Shown here: piece by piece, positions 23,074-32,564 of the stretch
Layout of the letters: every line of letters starts with the position of its first letter
How positions within the stretch are numbered: the first letter of the stretch is position 1
The notes under the pieces: model-generated
What the model was told of the DNA's origin: nothing
Database searches by the model: none
What the model saw: only the letters and a program-made list of their open reading frames with translations
Source of the DNA: Coix lacryma-jobi var. lacryma-jobi
Lineage: Eukaryota; Streptophyta; Magnoliopsida; Poales; Poaceae
Length of the DNA: 64,000 nt
NCBI GenBank assembly: GCA_009763385.1
Contig: CM019827.1
Span: 114,727,204 to 114,791,203, forward strand
Reading direction: 5' to 3'
Made by a program: the position numbers and the translations under genes

Positions 23074-23686
23074 ATGGCCCGTATCAAGCTGACTGCCCGC
23101 AAGTCGACTGGACCGCATGGTGTGCCACGCCACCAGCTGGCACCCCCCCTCGCGTTGGAGAAGAGACTGCCGAATCTTCCAATGGTCGTCGCTTTCCTCC
23201 CCGCTCAGAACCTAAGAACCTGAAGGAGGAGATCAGGATCTGAAGGCTGAGCTGAAGAACTTGGAGCATGACTTCTACCACTCACGCCTGGAGTTTTATG
23301 AGGCACGAGCTTCCCTGGAGCAGGCCAACCGGAACACGGTTCGCGCTATCGAGCAGCGCAATGATGTTTGGATCCACGAGGATGTCACCAGAGCCGAGCT
23401 CCACGGACTGCAGCAGTACACAGCTCAGATTGAACAGTTCAATGATATGCTTCATGAGGAAGTGCATCAGCTGTATGATCAACTCCACCCCTTGGTACCC
23501 CCGGTTATGGAAGACCCTGAGGACGGAGTAGTGGAAGAACCCGATGTGGAACAAGAGCCAGACGTGGACGAAGAAATTGAACCTGCTGAGGACGTCCACG
23601 CTGAAGATGAGGACGAGGAGGAAGAGCCTGAGCTCATCCTCGAAGAAGACGACGATGAAGAAATGATCATCATCGATGAGGACTAG
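23074..23686 (+). pseudogene. Tekay-B ORF1: histone-H3-tail mimic, coiled coil, acidic tail
   Basis: An extra ORF of about 200 codons lies between the primer site and gag. Codons 1-24 read MARIKLTARKSTG, then PHGVPRHQLAP. H3 has ARTKQTARKSTG and PRKQLA at matching positions, so residues equivalent to H3 6-12 (TARKSTG) are identical and K4 is kept. A basic and helical stretch follows (EHDFYHSRLEFYEARASLEQ, then ELHGLQQYTAQIEQFNDML), consistent with a coiled coil. The tail is very acidic (DEDEEEEPELILEEDDDEEM, ending IIIDED). As written, small frameshifts near 23148 and 23240 separate the head from the coiled coil. The Tekay-A copy is unbroken across that part. No histone fold is present, so it is not a histone gene. 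Function unknown. Confidence 0.72.
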
Positions 23687-23942
23687 ACCCATCTTTAGGA
23701 GATGGAGATCCCGTGTGTCTGTACCACCTGCTTACCTAAACCTTAGTCTAGGTTTGGGAGCGTTAGTCTGTCTTTTGTTAAGTCAGTCTGTATCTTTCTT
23801 TTCGTACCTTTTTTTCCCTTATCGGTCAGTTGTGTCTGTCAGAAATCTTTATCAATCTATCAGTCTTTGTATCCGAAGAAGCTATCAGTCTGTTGATTTC
23901 AGAACCCTATCTATGAATGCTAAGTTCCAAGTTGCTTAACAG
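23687..23942 (+). other. ORF1-gag spacer
   Basis: About 255 bases, T-rich, with repeated CAGTCTGT/ATCAGTCTGT-like motifs and no coding frame. It separates the ORF1 stop from the gag start at 23943. Confidence 0.5.
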
Positions 23943-25245
23943 ATGCCTGTGAACACTCGCACTGGAGCTGGAGGTTCTGATGATGCCAACCTTCCAAACC
24001 CTCCACCTGTTCCTGCTACCCTGGCAGATGCCATTGCAGCCTTGGCAGCCGCTGCTAACCTGATGGCTCAAAATCAGGGGCAGCAGAACAATGGTCACCG
24101 TGGTCGTCACGACATCAACCGTGAGACTACATATGTGGATTTCACCGAGACCCGTCCACCAGTTTTCACCAAAGCAGATGAACCCCTGGAAGCTGATGAC
24201 TGGCTCCGCACTATGGAGCAAAAGTTCAGTCTTCTCCGCTGTACCGACATCCAGAAGCCCGGTTCGCTTCCCAGCAGCTTCGTGGTCCAGCAAGCGCTTG
24301 GTATGCCAACCTGTTGGCTGCCCAGCCAGAAGGTCATCAGTTGACCTGGGAAGAGTTCCGCACCGCTTTCCGTGCACATCACATCCCTTCGGATTAATGA
24401 AGATGAAGCTTGATCAGTTTCTGGCACTGCAGCAGAAGGACTCCACGGTAATGCAGTACGTGGGTCAGTTCAACCATCTTAGCCAGTATGCCTCAGAGTA
24501 TGTCAACACAGATGAAAAGAGGGATTGTTTCCTTAGAGGTCTGCATCCTAAGATCCGCAGAAGTCTGTCCAATAACCTGACCGGTTCGTATCATGATGCT
24601 GTTGACCGGGCTGTCGCTTTTGAAGAGAGCAACCGTCAGTATCAAGAGGAAAAGAAGAAGAAGAAAGCAGGATCCAACAGTTTCTCTAGCGGTCACAAGC
24701 GCCAGAGGATCATATACCACCCCAGTCACCACCAAAATCGCCTACCTTACCCCAACCAGCAGTGGTCGTCCGTACCGCGGCCACCACCCATAATGCCAAC
24801 CAGCAGAGTGCCACACAGCCGAACGCCCCAAGTGTTCGTATCACCACTCCACAAACAGCCTACAACCATCCCTGCTACAACTGCGGCCAGCTTGGTCACT
24901 GGTCTCGTGAGTGCCCAAAGCCCAAGAGGTATGCCCAGAATACTCAGAAGAATCCTGGAGGATCTCAGCAGCAGCAGCACCGTGCACAGCAGCAGCATGT
25001 TCAGAAAGGCAAGATTGTCAAGAAGCACGGGCAAGTCTACTACACCACTGTCGGTGACATCCCAGAAGGAGAGCCCGTCATGATCGGTAGGTTTCCTGTT
25101 GCCAATCATCCTGCAGTTGTGTTGTTTGATTCTGGTGCATCGCATTCCTTCATCAGTCGTACTTTTGTCATCAAGCATGAGATATCAATTGAGGATTTGA
25201 AAGAAAGTTTTCTGCATATTTTCGACTGGAGGGCGTATAAGTACT
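23943..25245 (+). pseudogene. Tekay-B gag and aspartic protease
   Basis: The start is MPVNTRTGAGGSDDANLP, followed by an Ala/Gln-rich linker and the retrotransposon gag region (FTETRPPVFTKADEPLEADDW, then LDQFLALQQKDSTVMQYVGQ, FLRGLHPKIRRSL). The zinc knuckle CYNCGQLGHWSREC is at about 24870-24911. The protease follows with VVLFDSGASHSFIS. Frame changes occur near 24265, 24395 and 24750, all one or two bases, and the protease end (VILGMNWM) is displaced by another near 25240. Domain order is normal for a Ty3/gypsy gag-pol. Confidence 0.85.
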
Positions 25246-26835
25246 AAGGAAGTGGTTCGCAGTATACCAGTAATGTTGGGGGAACATGTATTTCCTACCA
25301 CCATGATAGTGCTACGTGATCAGGAGATAGATGTCATTTTAGGCATGAATTGGATGTGTCAGTATAAGCCATGATCGACATCCTGAATAGAGTTGTGAGA
25401 GTGGACATTCCCAACAGTACCTCCCAAACTCCTTCTCCAACTCCCAATGCCTCAAAAACCAGCAGCCACACTTTGACACCGCCTATGTTCTGGAAACCAG
25501 AGACATCCCCGTGGTCTGTGAATTCCCTGATGTTTTTCCATAGGACTTACCTGGTCTCTGCCTCTTGACCGTGATGTTGAGTTTGCCATAGAGCTAAAGC
25601 CTGGTACTGCTCCTATATCCCGCAAGCTTATCGAATGCCTCCCAGAGAGTTGGCAGAACTAAAAATCCAATTACAAGATTTGTTTGTACAAGGGTTTCAT
25701 TCGCCCAAGCTCGTCTCCTTGGGGCTGTCCTGCAATCTTTGTAAAGAAGAAAGACAAGACTCTCAGAATGTGCATTGATTATCGCCCATCAATGAGGTCA
25801 CCATCAAAAATAAATATCCTTGCCTCGTATTGATCTCTTTTGACCAGTTAGCTGGAGCCAAAGTATTCTCCAAATCGATCTCAGATCTGGCTACCACCAA
25901 ATAAAGATTCGTCCTGAAGATATTCCTAAAACAGCTTCACCACCAGATACGGCCTATATGAGTACTTGGTCATTCCCTTCGGTTTGACCAATGCCCCTGC
26001 TCATTTCATGTACCTCATGAACTCCTCTGTGTTCATGCCAGAGCTTGATAATTCATGGTCGTGTTCATTGACGACATTCTTGTCTACTCAAAAACCCCTG
26101 AAGATCATGCCGAACATCTTCGTATCGTTCTATCCGTCTCAGAGAACATCAGCTGTATGCCAAGTTCAGTAAATGTGAGTTCTGGTTAGATCAGATACAG
26201 TTTCTTGTCATGTCCTATCCGCTGAAGGTGTGTCAGTTGACCCTGTTAAAGTGGCAGACATCTGGATTAGAAGCCACCTACCACTGTCATCAAGTCCGCA
26301 GCTTTATGGGAATGGCCGGATATTGTATCGTCGATTCATTCCGGATTTCTCAAGAATCGCCAAGCCTATCACTGAGTTAGTAAAGAATTCTGTGAAGTTT
26401 GTCTGGTCACCAGCTTGTGAGCAAGCCTTTCAAACGTTGAAGAAACTGTTGACCACATCACCAGTGTTAGCCCAGCCGAACATCGAGAAGCCCTTTGATG
26501 TCTACTGTGATGCATCTGGTACTGGTTTGGGCTGTGTTTTGATGCAGGAAGGTCGAGTGATCGCATATGCCTCCCGACAGCTTAAGCGACATGAAGAAAA
26601 TTATCCAACCATGATCTTGAGTTAGCAGCAGTGGTGCATGCCTTAAAGATCTGGCGTCATTATCTGTTGGGCAGTACCTGTAATGTGTACACTGATCACA
26701 AAAGCCTGAAGTATATCTTCACTCAAGAAGAGCTGAATATGAGACAGAGAAGATGGCTTGAGTTAATTAAGGACTATGATCTTGAAGTGCATTACCATCC
26801 GGGTAAGGCGAATGTGGTTGCCGATGCACTCAGTC
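25246..26835 (+). pseudogene. Tekay-B reverse transcriptase and RNase H
   Basis: The protease tail and RT can be followed only by shifting frame many times between 25490 and 26330 (at least eight small gaps). Motifs remain in pieces: DIPVVCEFPDVFP, GFIRPSSSPWGCPAIFVKKK, the IDD catalytic region near 26065, MSVDPVKVADI. From 26338 a clean frame gives the end of RT and RNase H (FDVYCDASGTGLGCVLMQEG, YTDHKSLKYIFTQEEL, YHPGKANVVADALSRK). RT is unusable as written. Confidence 0.85.
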
Positions 26836-28387
26836 GCAAGTCATATTGCAACTGTCTGATGAGAAACCCTATGATTCTTCTTTGTGTTATGAGCTGGAAA
26901 GTTAAATATTGAAATGATTCCACAAGGAACTCTGAATAATATCAGAATAGAAACCCCTATCAAAGAGCAGATCATCGCTGCACAGAAAGATAACCCTGGA
27001 ATCAAGCACATCATCATCGAAAAGGTCCAATCCGGAAAGGCTGATTGTTTCAGGATTGATGATGCAAAAGTAGTATGGTTTAAGAATCGGTTAGTAGTTC
27101 CTAAAGTGCCTGAGTTAAGAAAGTTAATCCTTGATGAAGCACACTTGACTAGATTCTCCATCCACCCCGGCAGCAACAAGATGTACCAGGACTTGAAGCA
27201 AAATTCTGGTGGACAAAGATGAAGATTGAGATCGCCCGGTATGTCGCTCAGTGTGATACTTGCCAGAAAGTCAAAGCCGTGCACATGAGGCCCGGAGGAG
27301 AATTGCAACCTTTACCTGTACCTGCTTGGAAATGGGACGATATCAGTATGGATTTTATCAATGGCTACCAAGACACCAAAAGGTTTTGATTCCATCTGGG
27401 TGATCGTGGATCGCCTCACTAAGCAAGCTCATTTCCTGCCAGTCAAACCAGCTACACCGTCCCCACATATGCCACTTTGTACAAGAACCACATAGTGAAA
27501 CTCCATGGCATACCCAAAACCATTGTCTCTGATCGTGGTACTCAGTTTGTCGCAAAGTTCTGGAAAGCGTTCCATACCTCACTTGGAACCAAGCTCTTGC
27601 ATAGTACGGCATATCATCCGCAAACAGATGGACAAACTGAGCGAGTGAACCAAGTGCTAGAGGATATGTTGAGAGCCTGCGTGCTCACCTTCGCAGATAC
27701 TTGGGATAACTGTTTGCCCTTGGCAGAATTCTCATATAATAACAGTTACCAAGAGAGCATCAAAATGGCACCCTTTGAAGCACTGTACGGTCGCCGTTGT
27801 CGTACACCTCTCAGTTGGTCTGAACCTGGAGAAAGAGAATTCTTTGGAGTTGACCTAGTGAAAGATATGGAAGAAAAGTCAAGCAAATACAAGAGAATAT
27901 GAAAATTGCGCAATCTCGACGAAGAAGCTATGCCGACAAAGACGTCGACCTCTGAAGTTTCAAATCGGAGATTATGTGTACCTGAAAGTCTCACCCACCA
28001 AAGGAGTCACTCGTTTTGGAGTTAAAGGGAAGTTAGCACCTCGCTATATTGGTCCGTTTGAGATTCTGGAACGTTGTGGCAAGGTAGCTTACAAGCTAAG
28101 GTTGCCCGATCATCTCTCCGCAGTCCATAATGTGTTTCATGTCTCCCAACTCAAGAAGTGTCTCCGAGTGCCTAACAAGTAGTAGAAGTTGAAGGTGTTG
28201 AGTTAGAACCCGATCTGTCATACTCTGAGTATCCAGTTCGTGTGTTGGATCACAAAGATCGTGTTACCCCGAGAACCACCACAAGATGGTACAAGGTCCA
28301 ATGGAACCAGCACTCTGAAGAAGAAGCCACTTGGGAATCTGAAGACTTCTTGGCAAAGAACTATCCTGACTTTCTCGAATCTCTATA
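26836..28387 (+). pseudogene. Tekay-B integrase with C-terminal chromodomain
   Basis: The zinc-binding region has EAHLTRFSIHPGSNKM and CDTCQKVKAVH. The catalytic core spans about 27300-27900 (WDDISMDFI with the first Asp, SDRGTQFVAKFWKAF with the second, AYHPQTDGQTERVNQVL with the Glu). The C-terminal domain follows at 27976-28180 (YLKVSPTKGVTRFGVKGKLA, HNVFHVSQLKKCLRVP). The chromodomain is at about 28215-28385 (PVRVLDHKDRV, then TTTRWYKVQWNQHSEEEATW), where the aromatic residues typical of chromodomains are partly kept (W, Y, W). In chromoviruses this module tethers integrase to heterochromatin. Frame changes exist near 27440, 27900 and 28180. Confidence 0.85.
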
Positions 28388-28443
28388 GGTGTGAGGTTTC
28401 ATCTCTGTTCTTTGTAAGGCGCAGAATCTCGGGCGAGATTCCT

Positions 28444-28458
28444 TTTAGGAGGGAAGGT
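28444..28458 (+). other. Tekay-B polypurine tract
   Basis: TTTAGGAGGGAAGGT immediately precedes the 3' LTR. Confidence 0.8.
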
Positions 28459-31400
28459 TGTAACACCTCTGGTGTTTAATCTGTAATTAACCTGACATGT
28501 CATCATCATTAGTCATTAATCATTCTTGCCTGCATTATGTTTGCTTAGTACTTGTGTAGCAATCTCTTTTCAAAAACCCTAAAGCCCAAATCTTCCTATA
28601 AGGGCAAAATGGTAATTTCACTTCTGTGTCTAGTTCTATGTATTTCTTATTCAGATTTGTGCTCTGATGTTTTGTTGAGTTAATCAAAGTTCAAAATTCA
28701 AAAGAGAATTGGTTTTCCTTTTGTAAAAAAACCCTAATTTCCAATTTATAGTTTTACCCCTCTTTTTATTAATTCAAAACTATTCAAAATTTGGGGTTAG
28801 TTCAAAAAGCAAAGTTGTAGATCTGATCAAGATGAGCAACTTTGGTATTTACAAATTTTCAAGTTTCCATACAAAATTTGAAGTAATTTCAAATTCATTC
28901 AAACTCCAGTGTTTTGTCCTTTTTTTGAGTTTTCAAAATTATTTCAAAAACTAATGAGTTTCAGAAAAAGTGTGTATTAGCAAAGTTGTAGGTTTTGACA
29001 AAAGAAACAACTTTCATATTTGCAGATTTTCAAGTTTCAGTTTAAAATCCAAAGTAATTTTGAATTTATTCAAATTTCAAAAGTGTCCCCTTTTCTGATT
29101 TCAAATATAGTTCAAAAACTGTTTGGATTTTGAAAATGTTCTTATTGACAAAGTTGTAGATCTCTTTTTTCTGCACAGCTTTGGTATTTTGAGTTTTTCC
29201 TGTGCAGTTCAAAATTTTGGGAGTAATTTGCAAAATACAGAGATCAGCCAAAAGTCAAACCCTAGGGACATAGCCCTGTTCATCTTCCTCGCCGTAGGGG
29301 GGGGGGGGGGCCGGCCATGGCGCTCGCCGGCGCTGCGCACGCCGCACGCCTGGCTGCCGCGCGCGCCTCCAACCTGCCGTCGCTGACCCGCCATCATTCT
29401 TATCCCCGCACGCGCAAGCGCTGACCTCCGCTCCCGTCCCCTACAGTGCCCAGGGCGTCGCCGCCGCGTGGCCGTCACCGGCGAGCCTTCGCCCAGGCCC
29501 TGGGTGCACGCCCGTCCTCCTCCGTCGGCTTGCAATCGAGTGCGCACGCCTCGGCCGAGCTCATCACACCATCCCGTGCTCTCTACCGTCCCCGACCTAC
29601 CGTCCGACCGCCTATAAAAGGGACCCCGCCGGAATCCGAGCTCCTCACTCGTCTCCGCCGCCGTCGCCAGCCCACTCCGAAGCTCCCGCGCTCAACCACC
29701 TAGCCCGAAAGCTCCGCCTTGAGCTCGCGAAGCTTCCCAGCCCCTCAATTTTACCTCCGCCGCCTCCAATCGCCCGGCGTAACCCCATCTTCCCAAACTC
29801 CGGCGAAACACCGGTGAGCTCGGGTTCGGGAAATCCCCACTCTCCGGCCATGATCATTTTTCTCTGACCCCTGCTTCATCTTCCTTGCCTTCTTGCGCCC
29901 CTAACCGGCTACTGGTGGCCGTGCCTGGTGTACAGGGTCGCCGGATCGCCGGAGTGCCGCCGCGGTCGTCTCCTTCCTCGAGCCGCACCCTCGACCGTAT
30001 CGAGCCCCAAGCCTCGGGCGAATCGCACTACCCTCGAGCGCGTTCCCGAGCCACACCCTCGAGCACATCCTCGAACCCCGCCCTCGAAGCAGCGGAGTCT
30101 AGCCTCAGCCTCGGGCGAATCGCAACTTCTACCGAGCCCCAAGCCTCGAGTGAGCCGAGGCCACCCTCGAGAGACTAGCCGCAAGAGAACCCGCCGAGGC
30201 CTCGCCGTCGAGCCCTCTTATCCATCCGCCTCGCCGAGCCTTGCCTCTGACTCTCGGTGAGCCCAGCCTCTGTTTTCTCAGCCGAGCCTCGAGCCTCGAC
30301 GTCGAGCCCGCTCCGACTCGAGCTCAGTGCTCTTTTCCTTTTTAGAAATATGAATAGTCTTGTTATTTCATCTTTTTGTATGATTTTCTGTATTGCTCTA
30401 AAAATTCTGAAAATTTTACAGTTGAGTCTTTATACCATGTAGTATTTTATAAAATATGAAACTTGACTTTTCTGCAAGAATTTGAAAATGTAAAATCCCT
30501 CTTTTAATTAATAAATGGATGGTTTGGATTTTTAAAAAATCATTTATAACTCCAAAAATCATGAGATAAATTTTTGTGAGCTTCCTATGCCATGTTTAGT
30601 CTCTGGTGAAATTTTGAAGTCTTTTGGAACAAGTTGATTTTTGAGCATTTATCTTTAATTGTTAAATAGTAGTGCTTTTGTTAATTAATGTCTGATTTTA
30701 TTTGAGCACCTTAATGACCTCCAAAAATTATGAAATTTGTTTTGCCATCTATCTACACCATAATGAACTTATGTGATTAATTTGGTAATTTTTGGAGCAA
30801 CTTCATAAAATGACCTTTTTAAATAATTAAGAAAAAACAGAAAAGGTGATTAAGGTTCATGTTGTATGCCCTGTGTTGCATTGTTCATACTAGCATACTC
30901 ATGAGCATGCATCATTGCATTCGTATAGTCACCGAAGAACGCGTCAAGATCGAGGCAGCCGCCGACGAACCTGTCCCTGAGGCTACCCCGAGCTCCGACA
31001 ACTGCCCTGCCTGCCGCCCTCGAGCCTGCCCTCTTTGCTCTTCAAGGCAAGCCCCGGTGCATTTAACCCCTTTCCTTGGATTTATAAAATGTTTTCCTTA
31101 AATGCTTTTGAGTTAAATTATTGCATTAGGTTTATAGGAGTTGTGTGCTATCCTAATTGATGCACTACCCCCACCTTGACCACTGATACACCCGATACCT
31201 TGTTTCTTTTAAAAGTATTTGAAAAATGCTTAGCAATGCTTATTGAATTAGACTTTGCAATAAAATGCCATTTTCAAAAATGTGATCACTTAAAGAACAT
31301 TTATGAGCATTTGGCTTTACTCCTGCCTGCCTGTTGGCTAAGTATCTGATCCATACCTAGTCAACAGCGAGGAGAGGTTGTCCGAGCGTACGGTGCCGTC

Positions 31401-32564
31401 ATGTTGTAGTCCGGGACTCAACAGTTGACACCGACCGGGACAGGGTTGAAAAACCGACAGGACCTGTACTCTTGGGTTAGAGTCCCGAGGTGCTTGTTGC
31501 TGACGGAAAAACTTTAGGGACCATCCGTATGGGGGTCTGCTGGTCAAGACTTGTAACTATTCACATACTTCGGAAAGCTCTGGCTCCGAGGAATCCTTTA
31601 TTGGACCGACAACCGCGCACTGGGAGTGGAGAGATGGCGGAAGTAGCATGTACCCACGTGGTCGTCGTACCTGGATAGGAGTGGTGTACTGTACTTCCGG
31701 GTGGCGTAGGACCGAGTCCAATCTTGGAGGAATCGTGGTAGACGAGTTGGCATATGCAAGCTTGGGTGCGACATATGCAGTGTGGATAGGGATCCTCAGC
31801 TGAGTATTATTTATCCGGATTAACGTTGCTCCTCGGTTATGGAGACTTGGTCCACTGACTGTCAACGGAGAGTGGTTCTCAACTAGGAATGTTTTGAAAT
31901 GTAAAATGAATCATGAACGATGAAGAATTGAGGAATGCTGAATCTTTCCAAAATAAAATAAGGTTTACAAAATGCTTTTCTGCAAAATACTTAATCTTGC
32001 TTAAACCTTACCTTGACTACCCTAAGCCTCTCATTCCTGAGTCTTCTCCCTTTTTCTTAAGCTCTCATTCCTGATCTTCTCCCTTTTTCTTGGGTAAGTC
32101 TTGTTGAGTACCCCAGTACTCAAGGTTTGTTACCCATGCTGCAGGTATGACAGAGTCCCCGATGTGTCTTGCACCCTGCTGCGTGACCATCGTCCAGGAA
32201 GAGGCCGATGAGGCCGAAGAATAGTTGTACACCCTCGGGCTGGGTGATTATAAGTATCTTTGTTGTTCTCCACTATGTTGCCTATGTCTATCTCTATTAT
32301 CAGAACTTGGTTTGTAATAACTGCACCTTAATTTCTATTTGGAACCCTGCTTTGTAAAACTATTGTTATTTAAGTCTTCGCTCTTTATTCCGATGTTATT
32401 TGTAAAAGTATGCAATGCTGTAACCGAATTGTGAGATGATCCTGCGGACATTGGGCACTGATGTAGCCCGGTGGCGAACAGGTCTTAATCACATGGAACA
32501 TGGGTTCGGCTGTCAGAGGTTGACAGGGACACGTGGGCCATGAGATTAGGGTCGTTCCGTCACA
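28459..32564 (+). repeat. Tekay-B 3' LTR (4106 bp)
   Basis: It pairs with 18684-22743. TATA at 29613-29619, CTCGAG tract about 29975-30325, conserved block about 31330-31890, hairpin 32105-32122. A local duplication of a CTCATTCCTGA...CTTTTTCTT segment of about 30 bp (32029-32092) is absent from the 5' LTR. A G run at 29297-29310 is longer than in the partner (GGGGGG near 19519). Confidence 0.92.

Larger units (their letters stand above)
18684..32564 (+). mobile_element. Tekay-B: full-structure chromovirus inside Tekay-A's LTR
   Basis: This 13,881-bp element has LTRs 18684-22743 and 28459-32564. It is flanked by CTTAT (18679-18683) and CTTGT (32565-32569), a 5-bp duplication with one later change; the empty site in Tekay-A's 5' LTR reads CTTGT. 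The order is primer site, ORF1 (H3-like), gag, protease, RT, RNase H, integrase, chromodomain, polypurine tract. All expected domains are present, but RT and gag are riddled with one- or two-base gaps. The LTR family is the same as Tekay-A's but a distinct subfamily: GC-rich section and minisatellite differ, ends and U5-side block are shared. Confidence 0.92.
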
